A stretch of 64,000 bases of DNA from Myxococcota bacterium (GTDB lineage: Bacteria; Myxococcota_A; UBA796). The stretch is taken from positions 16,761-80,760 of the forward strand of contig JAQXDW010000005.1 of NCBI GenBank assembly GCA_029251165.1. Reading direction: 5' to 3'. The notes under the pieces were generated by a model. It saw nothing but the letters and a program-made list of their open reading frames with translations. It made no database searches and had not been told where the DNA came from. This document shows, piece after piece, positions 8,400 to 17,665 of the stretch (positions are counted from its first letter, which is position 1; the number at the start of each line of letters is the position of its first letter). A program made the position numbers and the translations under genes.

Positions 8400-9254
8400 T
8401 CAACCCTCGACCATCTTCCAGGACTGCGGGGAGTCAAACAGGGCGCGGATTAGCGCCTGATTCAGGGCGTGTCCCGGCCGGATTGCTTCAAATCGGCCTT
8501 GAACAGCGACACCGGCCAGTGCGAGATCTCCGACCATGTCCAGCAGCTTGTGGCGGACGGCTTCGTCGGGGCCTCGGAGTCCGTTTGGGTTCACGACGCC
8601 GTCTTGTCCGTAGACCACGGCGTTTTCCAGCCCCCCTCCCAGGGCCAGTCCCATGCGGTGCATGGCCTCGACTTCTCCGAGGAATCCGAAGGTGCGTGCC
8701 CAGGCCAGCTCATGGCCGAAGGTCCCGTTCTCCAGGCGGACGGCGAGCTGCTGCTGACCGATGGCCGGGTGGTCGAAGATGATGGTCGCGGAGACCTCCA
8801 GGCCCTCCGCTGGGACCAGGCGCGCCGTGCGGTCGCCGTCGCAGACCTCGACGGGCGCGGTGATGACCAGGGTTCGCCGCAGGGCATCCTGAGTCGTCCG
8901 GCCGGCCGCGCGGATCTGCTCAACCCAGGGGGCTGCGCTGCCGTCGAGGACCGGGATCTCCTCTCCAGAGACTTCGATCAGGGCATTGTCGATGCCCTCA
9001 GCCAGCAGCGCGGCGAGGAGGTGCTCTACGGTCGCGACCATGAAGTGCTCGCCGCCCAGGGTGGTGGCGAGCCGGGTGTCGATGACCTGATCATATCGAG
9101 CAGGCAGCGGCGGGCTGCCGGGCTTGCCAGCGGCGGTGAAGCTCAGGCCGGCGCTCGGTGGTGCCGGCAGGAGGCGAACGGAGACGTCTTGTCCGCTGTG
9201 GAGTCCGATGCCACTGACTTGAATCGGGCGGCTTAGGGTGTGCTGTTGTCGCAT
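8400..9254 (-). CDS. lpxC: UDP-3-O-acyl-N-acetylglucosamine deacetylase
   Basis: LpxC is the zinc amidase that performs the committed step of lipid A synthesis. The 284-residue sequence has the family landmarks: an N-terminal SGIGLHSG motif, TVEHLLAAL (zinc His), IPVLDGSAAPWVE, and near the C-terminus RHKLLDMVGDLAL with the HxxxD zinc ligands and a final GHALN histidine. It proves an LPS-type outer membrane. An alternative ATG at 9266 would add four residues. Unlike many bacteria, no cell-division genes lie beside it. Confidence 0.96.
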   Translation of the reverse strand: MRQQHTLSRPIQVSGIGLHSGQDVSVRLLPAPPSAGLSFTAAGKPGSPPLPARYDQVIDTRLATTLGGEHFMVATVEHLLAALLAEGIDNALIEVSGEEIPVLDGSAAPWVEQIRAAGRTTQDALRRTLVITAPVEVCDGDRTARLVPAEGLEVSATIIFDHPAIGQQQLAVRLENGTFGHELAWARTFGFLGEVEAMHRMGLALGGGLENAVVYGQDGVVNPNGLRGPDEAVRHKLLDMVGDLALAGVAVQGRFEAIRPGHALNQALIRALFDSPQSWKMVEG

Positions 9255-9278
9255 CGGCGTCACCATAGCAGCCGGACA

Positions 9279-9704
9279 CTACTCTTGCGACGGTGACGGC
9301 AGACCCTCGACCCGGGCTCCGGCCGCTACGCCCTTGCGGGTGAACCATCCCTGCTCCATTTCTAAGGCATACATCGCTGGATATCGGGACGGCGTGGCCG
9401 TCTCGTCGAGGGGAGCCATGTCGGCGATTCGAACGATTCTTCCGTGGGTGTCGAGGAAGGCGATCGAGAGGGGGAGGGGGGTGTTCTTCATCCAGAACGA
9501 GCGTGGACGCTCGTTGGGGTAGACGAAGAGCATTCCGTGGTCGGGCTGGAGGGCGGCCCGCTCCATGAGTCCTTGTCGCCGGAGGTCTGGAGTGTCTGCC
9601 AGCTCAACGGTGACCGGATTGCCGTCGACAGAGATGGACGCTGTCGGCAGGACCGGCTCAGGGGTGGCGTTGCGGGCGCAGGCGATCAGGAGTGCAAGCA
9701 GCAT
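9279..9704 (-). CDS. DUF192 family lipoprotein
   Basis: The product has 141 residues. A short hydrophobic leader ends at a lipobox-like LLIAC, followed by a DUF192 domain: RQGLMERAALQPDHGMLFVY, then RSFWMKNTPLPLSIAFLD and RIVRIADMAPL are the family's conserved blocks. DUF192 proteins are small exported proteins without a settled function. The gene lies between lpxC and ruvB on the same strand, 24 bases ahead of lpxC, so it may be co-transcribed with it. Confidence 0.87.
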   Translation of the reverse strand: MLLALLIACARNATPEPVLPTASISVDGNPVTVELADTPDLRRQGLMERAALQPDHGMLFVYPNERPRSFWMKNTPLPLSIAFLDTHGRIVRIADMAPLDETATPSRYPAMYALEMEQGWFTRKGVAAGARVEGLPSPSQE

Positions 9705-9782
9705 TGCTGAAGCCTAACCCCTCCCTGTGATGGGCTGACCGATGGCCTCAGACCGGGCGCCCCGACACACCCCACTGCGGCC

Positions 9783-10787
9783 TCAGCCTCCGAACAGCGA
9801 GGTCGGAGAGGGCTGGCCGATGTGGTGGAGACCCAGGCGGGTGATCACCCGGCCCTGGCGGGTGCGCTGGAGGAAGCCGCGCATGATGAGGTAGGGCTCA
9901 TAGACGTCCTCGATGGTGTCGCGCTCTTCACCGAGCGCAGTGGAGAGGTTGTCCACACCGACCGGGCCGCCGTCGAATTTGGTGGCGATGGTCTCCAGGA
10001 CGCGGCGGTCGTTGAGATCGAGCCCCTCTTCGTCGATGCCCAGGCGGCCCAGCGCGAGCCGGGCGATGCCGAGATCGATCTCGCCGTCTCCCTCGACGTC
10101 GGCGAAGTCTCGGGCGCGTCGGAGCAGGCGGTTGGCGACACGCGGGGTACCTCGGGCTCGGCGGGCGATCTCCTGGGCTGCCTCGGTGGTGGTCTTCACC
10201 TGGAGCCGTCCCGCGCTGCGCTGGATGATCGTCGCCAGCTCAGAGGGGGTGTAGAAGTCCATGGTGAACTGGATCTGGAAGCGATCCCGGAGGGGACGGG
10301 TCAGCAGCCCGGCGCGGGTGGTGGCACCGATGAGGGTGAACGGCGGCAGCGGCATGCTGACAGTGCTCGCGCCTGGACCCTGACCGAGCATGATGTCGAC
10401 CCGGAAGTCCTCGACTGCCGGATACAAGACCTCCTCGACCGCACGGTTCAGCCGATGGATCTCGTCGATAAACAAGACCTCCCGGGGCTGGAGGCTCGAC
10501 AGGATCGCTGCGAGGTCGCCGCCGCGCTCGATGACTGGCCCGGAAGTGGGGCGGATCTCAACGCCCAGCTCCTCAGCGATGATGTAGGCCAGGGATGTCT
10601 TCCCGAGTCCGGGAGGACCAGCGAGCAGGACATGGTCCATCGACTCGCCACGGTTCTTGGCGGCACGGATGTAGACCTTGAGGTTCTCCACGACCGCAGT
10701 CTGTCCGACATACTCGTCGAGATTACGGGGGCGAAGAGCCGGGTCCTGGGGCTGGTCGTCGCTGGGGTCGATGATGCGGTTGGTCAC
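9783..10787 (-). CDS. ruvB: Holliday junction branch-migration helicase RuvB
   Basis: RuvB is the AAA+ motor that drives branch migration with RuvA. The 334 residues match the usual length. The Walker [10 protein letters not shown] has K63; Walker B is [10 protein letters not shown]; sensor 1 is IGATTRAG and the arginine-finger region is RPLRDRFQ. A winged-helix C-terminus ([14 protein letters not shown], here [19 protein letters not shown]) follows. It is the last gene of the ruvC-ruvA-ruvB operon, nine bases after ruvA. Confidence 0.97.
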   Translation of the reverse strand: MTNRIIDPSDDQPQDPALRPRNLDEYVGQTAVVENLKVYIRAAKNRGESMDHVLLAGPPGLGKTSLAYIIAEELGVEIRPTSGPVIERGGDLAAILSSLQPREVLFIDEIHRLNRAVEEVLYPAVEDFRVDIMLGQGPGASTVSMPLPPFTLIGATTRAGLLTRPLRDRFQIQFTMDFYTPSELATIIQRSAGRLQVKTTTEAAQEIARRARGTPRVANRLLRRARDFADVEGDGEIDLGIARLALGRLGIDEEGLDLNDRRVLETIATKFDGGPVGVDNLSTALGEERDTIEDVYEPYLIMRGFLQRTRQGRVITRLGLHHIGQPSPTSLFGG

Positions 10788-10796
10788 AGGGACCTC

Positions 10797-11390
10797 CTAC
10801 TGCTTCTGGAGCACGCGGAGCGCGGCGCGGAGCCGGACCTCGATGGGGGCGTCGTCGAAGCCGGGCACGTCCGGGGAGGACATGGCGGTGTCGATCTCGG
10901 TCTTGCGGTAGTCGAGCTGGGCGAGCGCAAGGGGGAGCGGATCTCTTGGGGCGGGTCGGGAGGGCGTGGTGCTGAGTGCGGCCTGGAAGTGAGCCGGGAT
11001 CTTGTTCTTCAGCTCCAGACACAGGCGATCGGCCAGTCGCTTGCCGACGCCAGAGACACGGATGAGCGGGGCGGTGTCTCCGTTGGTCAGGGCGGTGACC
11101 AGCTCGGAGAGGTTGAGCTGCCCGAGGATGCCGATCGCCAGCCGAGGGCCGACACCCTTGACCCCACGGAGGATGTCGAAGGCCTCGCGCTGCTCGGTGG
11201 AGCCGAAGCCGTAGAGGGAGATGTCGTCCTCGCGCACGATGGTAGCGATCTGAAGGGTGACCTCTTCTTCGCTCAGGAGAGACTCGATGAGCGCGGGGGC
11301 TGCGGTGACGAGATAGCCGACGCCGCTGACGTCGATGATGATGCCGGAGCCAAGCCTGCCGGCTGGGCGCCCACGAAGAAGCGCGATCAT
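10797..11390 (-). CDS. ruvA: Holliday junction DNA-binding protein RuvA
   Basis: RuvA tetramers bind the four-way junction and load RuvB. The 197-residue protein starts MIALLRG and has the N-terminal OB fold. FDILRGVKGVGPRLAIGIL and IRVSGVGKRLADRLCLELK are the two helix-hairpin-helix motifs, and a C-terminal domain III binds RuvB. Its start overlaps the ruvC stop by four bases, indicating translational coupling. Confidence 0.96.
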   Translation of the reverse strand: MIALLRGRPAGRLGSGIIIDVSGVGYLVTAAPALIESLLSEEEVTLQIATIVREDDISLYGFGSTEQREAFDILRGVKGVGPRLAIGILGQLNLSELVTALTNGDTAPLIRVSGVGKRLADRLCLELKNKIPAHFQAALSTTPSRPAPRDPLPLALAQLDYRKTEIDTAMSSPDVPGFDDAPIEVRLRAALRVLQKQ

Positions 11391-11965
11391 CGCCTGCTCC
11401 TGGTGGCTGGGGTGGTGCGGTTCACGCGGGAGGTGAACGCGCTGGTGATGATGTGGGTGATGGCGATGGCGGTGGCGTCAGCAGCGTCTGAGGGAAGCTG
11501 CTTGCCGACGAGGCGAGCGACAAGGCGCACCATCTCCGCCTTTGCGGCGCGACCGGAGCCGCCGACGCTCTTCTTGACGGTCATCGGGTTGTATGCGGTG
11601 ACCTCCAGATCATGCTGAGCGGCGGCGAGCAGGGCGACACCGCGCGCCTGTCCGAGCCTCAGCGCGCTCTCCGAGGAGCGGTGCTTGAAGATGGACTCGA
11701 TGGCCACACACTCCGGCTTGAATTTCTCCAGCGCCTCAGTGAGGCCGTCATGGATGACCTTCAGGCGGGTCGGGATTGGATCCTTGACTCGGGTGCGGAT
11801 CACGCCGGCATCCACCAAGACGAAGCGGTTGGACTCGCGATAGACGACGGAGAAGCCTGTGGCTGTGCTGCCGGGATCGATTCCAAAGACGAGCAGGGGA
11901 GCCCCCAGTGGGTGAACAGGTGTACAGTATACTACGGTCTGAATGACAGGGCACTGCTCGGGCAT
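11387..11965 (-). CDS. ruvC: Crossover junction endodeoxyribonuclease RuvC
   Basis: RuvC cuts Holliday junctions after RuvAB migration. The RNase H-like fold begins at FGIDPGSTATGF with the first catalytic Asp, then VAIESIF (catalytic Glu) and a C-terminal SDAADATAIAITH with the last acidic pair. The 192-residue reading from the ATG at 11965 carries about 26 extra residues before the usual start. The true start may be a non-ATG codon near 11890 just after a GGGGG tract; this cannot be decided by eye. Confidence 0.92.
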   Translation of the reverse strand: MPEQCPVIQTVVYCTPVHPLGAPLLVFGIDPGSTATGFSVVYRESNRFVLVDAGVIRTRVKDPIPTRLKVIHDGLTEALEKFKPECVAIESIFKHRSSESALRLGQARGVALLAAAQHDLEVTAYNPMTVKKSVGGSGRAAKAEMVRLVARLVGKQLPSDAADATAIAITHIITSAFTSRVNRTTPATRSRR

Positions 11966-11974
11966 CCTATACCG

Positions 11975-12004
11975 GGCAGTTCTTGTCCGGGTAGAGGAAC
12001 TGCC
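11975..12004 (-). terminator. Hairpin between the nucleotidyltransferase gene and ruvC
   Basis: GGCAGTTC (11975-11982) and GAACTGCC (11997-12004) form a perfect 8-bp stem with a 14-nt loop, seven bases beyond the stop of the minus-strand gene ending at 12011. No T-run follows. It is a plausible transcription end and boundary before the ruv operon. Confidence 0.45.
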
Positions 12005-12010
12005 ATCGGC

Positions 12011-12949
12011 TCAGACCGCGAGCACCTGTCCGTCGCCGTAGATGATTGCTCGCCTGTGGCTTCCCGGCGGCACGGTCACCCCATCCCAGACCACGCACGC
12101 CTCCAGCCTGGCGCTGGCTGGGACGGTGGCATTTGCGCCGATGATGCTTCCTGAGATGCTCCCGAGCACCCGCGCTCCGGGGCCCTGCCAGCTTCCCTCA
12201 CAGCCCCGCGCTCCGTGCTGCCAGGGATCAACGGGGAGGGGGATGCGACCGGCGAGGGCGTCGAGGTTGGCGTCGAGGTAGCTGGCGGGAGTTCCAGCAT
12301 CGACCCAGGCTCCGCGATGGGTGATTGCGCGGACACGATGCTGAGGCACGAGGTCGCGGTAGGCGGTGCGCACCACACAGGCGAAGCCGCCTTCAGGGAC
12401 CGCCTCGATGGCTGCACGGGACATGGCGTGGATGCCGGTGAAGTGGGTTCCGGGACCGGACATCACCGCATCGGCGGCGTCTTGAGTCGCGGTGATGGTG
12501 CCGATGCGCTCAACTACGCCGTCTCCACGGGTCACCACTGGATTGATTCCGCCAAGCTCTGGTATTGCGCGCAGCGCCATCGACGCGCCGTCGTCTGGAC
12601 AGGCCGCCACCAGGGCGGTGAGGTCAACATCACAGAGGATGTCGCCGTTGAACACCACCACCCGCTCGCCCAGGCGCGGGAGTGCCGCACGAAGTCCGCC
12701 GCCGGTCCCGAGGATGTCCGGCAGCTCGACCTGAAGCCCGGCTCCGTGCGCCTCGGTCCAGGCAGCGATCTGCTCCCAGAGGTGGTGGGCATTGACCACC
12801 AGATCGGTGATTCCATGCGCCAGCAGGTGCGCCCGTGCGTGATCGAGCAGCGGGATGCCGCACACGGGGAGCAGGGGCTTGGGCCGGTGGAGGGTGAGGG
12901 GACGGAGGCGAGAGCCGAAGCCGGCGGCGAGCAGAAAGGCGGAGGTCAT
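12011..12949 (-). CDS. Nucleotidyltransferase (MurU / GDP-mannose pyrophosphorylase-like)
   Basis: The 312-residue protein belongs to the sugar-1-phosphate nucleotidyltransferase family. The signature LLAAGFGSRLRPLT is followed by RPKPLLPV, with LGTGGGLRAALP and VFNGDILCDVD (metal-binding Asp) farther on. The C-terminus has a left-handed-helix-like segment (SISGSIIGANATVPASARLE). Candidates are MurNAc-1-phosphate uridylyltransferase or mannose-1-phosphate guanylyltransferase; the sequence alone does not choose. The start at 12949 overlaps the upstream FAD gene's stop by four bases, so the two are co-translated. Confidence 0.85.
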   Translation of the reverse strand: MTSAFLLAAGFGSRLRPLTLHRPKPLLPVCGIPLLDHARAHLLAHGITDLVVNAHHLWEQIAAWTEAHGAGLQVELPDILGTGGGLRAALPRLGERVVVFNGDILCDVDLTALVAACPDDGASMALRAIPELGGINPVVTRGDGVVERIGTITATQDAADAVMSGPGTHFTGIHAMSRAAIEAVPEGGFACVVRTAYRDLVPQHRVRAITHRGAWVDAGTPASYLDANLDALAGRIPLPVDPWQHGARGCEGSWQGPGARVLGSISGSIIGANATVPASARLEACVVWDGVTVPPGSHRRAIIYGDGQVLAV

Positions 12950-13971
12950 GTCCGCAGGGTAGCAGCACGCTCCGCCCAGTCGAGCACTGCACCGGACAGC
13001 GCCATCCCGGACCGCCACGCAGACTCCACGCGACCGCCGACCAGCCAGTCTCCGGCCGCGCCCAGACCCAGCGTCGGATCCCAGAGGAAGGTTGGGGCGG
13101 ACTCCGCAGGGGGGGCTGCCCTGGCATAGCGCCAGCGGTGCAGCGATGACCAGGACGGCGCCGGGCTGTCGGTGAGCGCGCGGAACGCCGTCAGCATCGC
13201 CTTGTGGACGCTGGTCGGGTTGTCGTGGCAGTGGGCTTCCGACCAGTCGGCGTCGGCATGGAGCACCCAGCAGTCCTCGCCCGATCGGCCCGGCTTGCTG
13301 CTGTTGCGGGCGATCCAGCCCAGCGGCGGCACCTGAACCTCGGCCGCATCGAGGCGAACGGTCAGTGGCTCATCGAAGGCGAGCATCAGGCAGAAACAGG
13401 GCTGCATCACAGCGTCTCTGGCCCGCTGCGCCAGCGCTGTGCTGTGGGGCGCGAGCAGCGGCATGGTCTGGGGTGCGGGTGCCGTGGAGAGGACCGCGCT
13501 GAACGCGCCGTAGTCCGTGCCGGCGGTGCAGGTGAGTGTCCAGCCGCCGTCTCTGCGGGCCAGGCTGGCGATCCGGGTCTTGGTGACCAGGTAGAGCTCT
13601 CGTGAGAGGTGACGTGTCAGAGCGCTCATCCGCGGGACGCCGACATGACGACGGCGGGCGGAGGTGTCCGGGCGCGAGCCGTCGGCGGTGATCGTGGCGA
13701 ACCGGCCCTGCCATGGCGCGACGACGCCAGCCGCCTCCCACTGCTCGACCTGTGTCTTGAAGGCGGGGGTGTGCGCGGTGAAGAATTGTGCGCCGTGATC
13801 GAAGGTGTGCCCCTCGGGGCTCCGGCGGGTCGACATCCGTCCGCCCGGTCCGCGTGCCTTGTCGAAGACCACGACGTCCAGGCCCCGCTCGGCCAGTGCC
13901 CGTGCCAGGCTCAGCCCGCTGATGCCAGCGCCGATGACTGCGATCCGGTGTCGAGAGAAGTGACTGTCCAT
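12946..13971 (-). CDS. FAD-dependent amine-oxidase-like oxidoreductase (renalase-like)
   Basis: The 341-residue protein opens with the dinucleotide-binding motif AVIGAGISGLSLARAL and the acidic VVVFDKARGPGGRMSTRR. HTFDHGAQFFTAH is typical of bacterial renalase-like and amine-oxidase-related flavoproteins. The C-terminal LGLGAAGDWLVGGRVESAWRSG holds the second FAD-binding block. The substrate is unknown. I chose the ATG at 13971 because upstream in-frame residues do not resemble the family. It is divergent from the acyl-CoA ligase, with start codons 70 bp apart, so a shared promoter region is likely. Confidence 0.84.
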   Translation of the reverse strand: MDSHFSRHRIAVIGAGISGLSLARALAERGLDVVVFDKARGPGGRMSTRRSPEGHTFDHGAQFFTAHTPAFKTQVEQWEAAGVVAPWQGRFATITADGSRPDTSARRRHVGVPRMSALTRHLSRELYLVTKTRIASLARRDGGWTLTCTAGTDYGAFSAVLSTAPAPQTMPLLAPHSTALAQRARDAVMQPCFCLMLAFDEPLTVRLDAAEVQVPPLGWIARNSSKPGRSGEDCWVLHADADWSEAHCHDNPTSVHKAMLTAFRALTDSPAPSWSSLHRWRYARAAPPAESAPTFLWDPTLGLGAAGDWLVGGRVESAWRSGMALSGAVLDWAERAATLRT

Positions 13972-14041
13972 GATGGGGGTGTATCGCTCTTCTCGCGGAA
14001 GGCTGTCAGGACAGCGTGCAGACGCGGTTAGGATCTCCGCC

Positions 14042-15793
14042 ATGTCCACTGTCCCGGCCATGTTCTTCGACTGTGTTGATCGCGCTCCGCAGCGGGTGCT
14101 CGCTCACATCCCACAGCCTGATGGGGAGGGCTGGCGGTGGGAGCCGGTGACCCTCGCAGAGATTGAGTCGGAGGTCTCCGGGCTGGCCCGGCGGCTGGCG
14201 GCGCTGGGGGTGGAGCCCGGCTGTCCGGTGGCGATCATCGCGGACACCTCGCACCTCTGGGCGGCCTGTGATCTGGCGATCCTCTGCCTGGGCGGCATCA
14301 CGGTCGGCCTGTACCCCACCCTGACCGGTGAGCAGCTGGCCTCGCAGCTGGCGCACTCCGGGGCGGAGATCCTCATCGTCCAGGATCAAGCTGTGCTCGA
14401 TGTGCTCGGTGATCGCCTGGAGGAACTCTTCGACCTGCGGCACACCTACTGCCTCACGGCGGGGGCTGCGGCACCGCAGCTGTTCCCGGCGCGACCCGAT
14501 GTCGCCTTTCTCCGCCAGCAGGCCGCTGCGCTGCGCCCAGAGCAGATCGCCACCTATGTCTACACCTCCGGCACCACCGGGCGTCCGAAGGCGGTGGTGC
14601 TCAGCCACCGCAATTTTGTCGCCAATGTTGCGGCGTCTCAGGAAGCCCTGCCCGCGCAGCCTGGCGACCGCATGGTCATCTACCTGCCGCTGGCCCACTC
14701 GCTGCAGCGGTTCGCCCAGTATCGTGGGCTGGTCGAGGAGGGGGAGGGCTGGTACGCGCCGGGGCTCGACGCGCTTCCCCAGACCATCGCCGCCGCTCGG
14801 CCAACCGTCCTGCCGGTGGTGCCTCGGGTCCTGGAGAAGATCGTCGCGAAGGCCGAGCGGACTGCCGCCGCGCGGGGGCCGATCTCCGCAGGCATGCTGC
14901 GCTGGTCCCTCGCGGTCGGACGTGCGGTCTGTCGGCACCGCATCCAGGGCTCCGCGATTCCCCGCCGACTCGCCCTCCAGCATGCCCTCGCAGCGCGCCT
15001 CGTCTACCCGAAGATTCGCGCCCGGCTCGGCGGAGAGCTGCGGCTCATCGTCAGCGGCGGTGCCGCGCTGTCGGTGGATGTGGCGATGTGGTTTGAGGCG
15101 ATCGGGATCGCCGTGCGGGAGGGCTGGGGGCTGACCGAGACCTGCGCGCCGGCCACCCTCAACCGCCTCGATGCCTTCCGGCAGGGCTCGCTGGGGACTG
15201 CGATGCCGGGGGTGGAGGTCGTGGTCTCCGAGCAGGGCGAGCTGCTGGTCCGAGGCCCGGGGGTGTTCTCTGGCTACCTCAACGACCCGACCGCGACCGC
15301 AGCGGCGTTCACTGCCGATGGCTTCTTCCGTACTGGCGATCTTGGCACGATCGACTCGGATGGCTTCGTCATTCTCACCGGCCGCAGCAAGGAGATCATC
15401 GTCACCGCCGGGGGCAAGAACGTCGCCCCGGTGCCCATCGAGCAGCGGCTCGTCGGCGGGCTGTTCGAGACGGCCGTGGTCATCGGAGATGCGCGCCCCT
15501 ACCTCACGGCCTTGCTGGTTCCCGAGGAGGACGGACTCGCGGCGCTCGCCGCAGCGGAAGGATGGGGCGGCGGGTTTGCAGAGTGGAGTCGTCAGGCGGC
15601 GGTGCAGGCGCGCGCTGAGCAGGCCGTCGCGCGCGCCAACGCCAGCCTCGCCCGGTACCAGACCATCAAGCAGTTCGTGGTGCTCTCTGGACCGCTGACC
15701 GTGCTCCGCGGAGAGCTGACTGCGACCCTCAAGCTGCGTCGGGCTGCCATTGCCGAGCGCTACGCGGTCGAGATCGCGGCGATGTATGGGTGA
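14042..15793 (+). CDS. AMP-forming long-chain acyl-CoA ligase (FadD15-like)
   Basis: The 583-residue protein is an ANL-superfamily adenylating enzyme that makes acyl-CoA from a fatty acid, ATP and CoA. Motif A3 is YVYTSGTTGRPKAVVLSH; IYLPLAHSLQR is typical of long-chain ligases. GWGLTETCAPAT is motif A5 and FFRTGDLGTIDSDGF is A7-A8. The terminal KEIIVTAGGKNVAPVPIE gives the hinge, and a lysine in the final TATLKLRR is the catalytic candidate. With the thiolase and nitronate monooxygenase in this window, it hints at fatty-acid or related acyl-CoA catabolism. Confidence 0.92.
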   Translation: MSTVPAMFFDCVDRAPQRVLAHIPQPDGEGWRWEPVTLAEIESEVSGLARRLAALGVEPGCPVAIIADTSHLWAACDLAILCLGGITVGLYPTLTGEQLASQLAHSGAEILIVQDQAVLDVLGDRLEELFDLRHTYCLTAGAAAPQLFPARPDVAFLRQQAAALRPEQIATYVYTSGTTGRPKAVVLSHRNFVANVAASQEALPAQPGDRMVIYLPLAHSLQRFAQYRGLVEEGEGWYAPGLDALPQTIAAARPTVLPVVPRVLEKIVAKAERTAAARGPISAGMLRWSLAVGRAVCRHRIQGSAIPRRLALQHALAARLVYPKIRARLGGELRLIVSGGAALSVDVAMWFEAIGIAVREGWGLTETCAPATLNRLDAFRQGSLGTAMPGVEVVVSEQGELLVRGPGVFSGYLNDPTATAAAFTADGFFRTGDLGTIDSDGFVILTGRSKEIIVTAGGKNVAPVPIEQRLVGGLFETAVVIGDARPYLTALLVPEEDGLAALAAAEGWGGGFAEWSRQAAVQARAEQAVARANASLARYQTIKQFVVLSGPLTVLRGELTATLKLRRAAIAERYAVEIAAMYG

Positions 15794-15883
15794 TGTCCAG
15801 CCGCCGGCCCGTCGACCGAACACGCATAGCGTCCGATATCGCTGAAAGTAAACCTATGAGGCTGATTGTTCCTCGTTAATTTC

Positions 15884-15952
15884 GAGGCTCCGCCGGGAGA
15901 GAGAGCCTCCTCAGGGGGCTGCTTCGGGAGGAAAGCAAAGCCGCTCTCTTTT
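15884..15952 (+). promoter_or_regulatory. Leader with mutually exclusive hairpins ahead of the J-protein gene
   Basis: In the 204-bp gap before the J-protein gene, GAGGCTC (15884-15890) pairs perfectly with GAGCCTC (15903-15909). AGAGAGC (15900-15906) instead pairs with GCTCTCT (15943-15949), and this stem extends by wobble pairs into the TTT at 15950-15952. CCTCC and GGAGG inside the loop can form an inner stem. The two main stems share bases 15903-15906 and cannot coexist, as in attenuators or riboregulators. No known riboswitch class fits. Function is inferred. Confidence 0.35.
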
Positions 15953-15997
15953 CAGCAGGCGAGTGGGTGCTTATTGTGCGCTCAGGAGAGCTGATCC

Positions 15998-16930
15998 ATG
16001 CGAGATCTGTATTCGGTCCTGGGTGTCTCACGAGGCGCTGATCAGGAGACCGTTCGAAAGGCGTACAAGAAGCTGGCACGCAAGTACCATCCCGATCTGA
16101 ACAAGTCGGCGGCAGCTGCGGACAAGTTCAAAGAGATCAATGGTGCCTATGACGTCATCGGCGACGAGGAGAAGCGCAAGCTCTACGATCAGTTCGGAGA
16201 GGCTGCGACCCGCCCGGGCTTTGACGCCGAGCAAGCCAAGCGCTGGCAGCAGGCCGGTGGGATGGGCGGCTTCGGGCGGCGCGGTGCCTCCAGTGACTTC
16301 GGCTTCGGCGGCGGTGGCGGTGGAATGGGCGGCGGGGTGAACATGGATGACCTGCTCGGCTCGATGTTCGGCGGCGGACGTCGCCGCGCGCCACGACGCG
16401 GCGCGGACGTCGAGCAGGCGGTGCGGCTGTCTCTGCCAGAGGCCCTCTCGGGCTCCTCCCTGAGCATCCAGGCACCTGGCCACGGCGTCCTCAAGATCCG
16501 CATCCCGTCGGGCATCTACGACGGCGGCACCGTGCGGCTTCGCGGCAAGGGGCGGCCGAGTCCGTTCGGCGGCAGCGCCGGAGACCTCCTCCTTCGCATC
16601 GAGATCGAGCCCCACCCGGTGCTCCGACGCGACGGCGACAACCTGGTGATGGACGTCCCGCTGACCGTGCATGAGGCCCTCGTCGGTGGTCCTGTCGAGG
16701 TCCCGACCCTCGACGGCAACGTCCGAGTGAAGGTGCCTGCAGGTCTCAAGGGTGGCGAGCGTCTGCGGCTCAAGAGTCGCGGGATGCCGCTGAAGAACGA
16801 CCGCCGCGGCGACCTCTACCTCGTCCTCCGGCCGACGCTGCCCAAGACCGACGATCCAGAGGCGATCAAGCTCGCCGAGCAGCTCGCGGCGTTTCACGAG
16901 GAAGATGTTCGGAAGATCCTGAAATTCTGA
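15998..16930 (+). CDS. cbpA: CbpA-type J-domain co-chaperone
   Basis: The 310-residue protein has an N-terminal J domain with the HPD motif (H31-P32-D33) that stimulates DnaK-type Hsp70. A Gly/Phe/Met-rich linker (about residues 75-125) follows, then the two beta-sandwich client-binding domains and a dimerisation helix. There are no CxxCxGxG zinc repeats, which separates it from DnaJ and groups it with CbpA. AGGAGA precedes the ATG. The gene follows a structured leader. Its partner could be a canonical DnaK elsewhere; the Hsp70-like protein in this window lacks a substrate-binding domain. Confidence 0.9.
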   Translation: MRDLYSVLGVSRGADQETVRKAYKKLARKYHPDLNKSAAAADKFKEINGAYDVIGDEEKRKLYDQFGEAATRPGFDAEQAKRWQQAGGMGGFGRRGASSDFGFGGGGGGMGGGVNMDDLLGSMFGGGRRRAPRRGADVEQAVRLSLPEALSGSSLSIQAPGHGVLKIRIPSGIYDGGTVRLRGKGRPSPFGGSAGDLLLRIEIEPHPVLRRDGDNLVMDVPLTVHEALVGGPVEVPTLDGNVRVKVPAGLKGGERLRLKSRGMPLKNDRRGDLYLVLRPTLPKTDDPEAIKLAEQLAAFHEEDVRKILKF

Positions 16931-17005
16931 GGCTTCTGGTGGTGCCACAGAACTGTCACTCCTGTCCGGTTCGCGATGGCATACAACCGCGTCAGAGGTG
17001 CACTC

Positions 17006-17665
17006 ATGATCCGAGCGTTGCTGACCCTGCCACTCCTCACTGCCTGTGGAACCATCGGCCTCGCGCCGGATTACACCACCGACGCGCTCGCCGCTGAGGC
17101 AGAGCTGATGGCAGACGGTCTCACGGGTCGGACCTACGCCGCCTGGCTGAGCGATGTGGTCGCTGTTGAGCCGATGGGGCTCGGCGTCGCGCTGGCTGAC
17201 GTCGACGCTGCGGCGCTGCTGTTTCATGTCACCGGGGCAGACGCCTCTGGCATGTCCATGGTGCTGACCTTGTCCGATGAGCTGGGCCAGCAGAGCTCCT
17301 GCGAGCCGGTCTCCACGCTGCCCGAGGCGGACTGGAGCGGCGGCATGGCGTTCTCCATTGACGAGGGGAGCTTCGATCTGCCGGTCGGCGGCAAGCCGAT
17401 GACCTTGTCCGATCTCAACCTCAACGGCGAGATCATCAACGACGGCACTGAGATGGCCTCCACCACCCTGTTTGCCGAGATCGACACCCGCGATCTCAAC
17501 GGCGGAGCGTTTGGTGAGAACGTCGATGTCTGCATCATCGTCGAGCAGCTTGGCAGCGAGTGCCATGCCTGTCCCGATGGCATCGAGTCCTGCACGGAGC
17601 TGATCCTGGAGCTCTCTCCGGTCGAGATCGACGTCGACTTCGATCCGAGCCTCAGCGGCTGCTGA
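17006..17665 (+). CDS. Putative lipoprotein, unknown
   Basis: The product has 219 residues. The signal sequence MIRALLTLPLLTACG contains a clear lipobox (LLTAC), and AGAGGTG precedes the ATG at 17006. The mature protein is rich in Asp, Leu and Gly, with six or more cysteines in the C-terminal half (CIIVEQ, CHACPDGIESC) that could form disulfides after export. No domain is recognised. The stop abuts that of the convergent M48 peptidase gene. Confidence 0.75.
   Translation: MIRALLTLPLLTACGTIGLAPDYTTDALAAEAELMADGLTGRTYAAWLSDVVAVEPMGLGVALADVDAAALLFHVTGADASGMSMVLTLSDELGQQSSCEPVSTLPEADWSGGMAFSIDEGSFDLPVGGKPMTLSDLNLNGEIINDGTEMASTTLFAEIDTRDLNGGAFGENVDVCIIVEQLGSECHACPDGIESCTELILELSPVEIDVDFDPSLSGC

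Noticed and set aside
9822..11618. A 598-codon open frame on the + strand, antisense to ruvB and ruvA
   Set aside because: High GC content removes stop codons on the opposite strand. The minus-strand frame encodes textbook RuvB and RuvA, while the + frame has no recognisable motif.
14006..15823. A 605-codon open frame on the minus strand antisense to the acyl-CoA ligase
   Set aside because: Same cause: the + strand has all ligase motifs and the antisense product is rich in Arg, Gly and His without domain features.
15884..15960. Possible glycine or c-di-GMP riboswitch before the J-protein gene (AGCAAAGCC and GGGAGAGA stretches)
   Set aside because: Only short pieces resemble those consensus elements; the conserved cores are missing.
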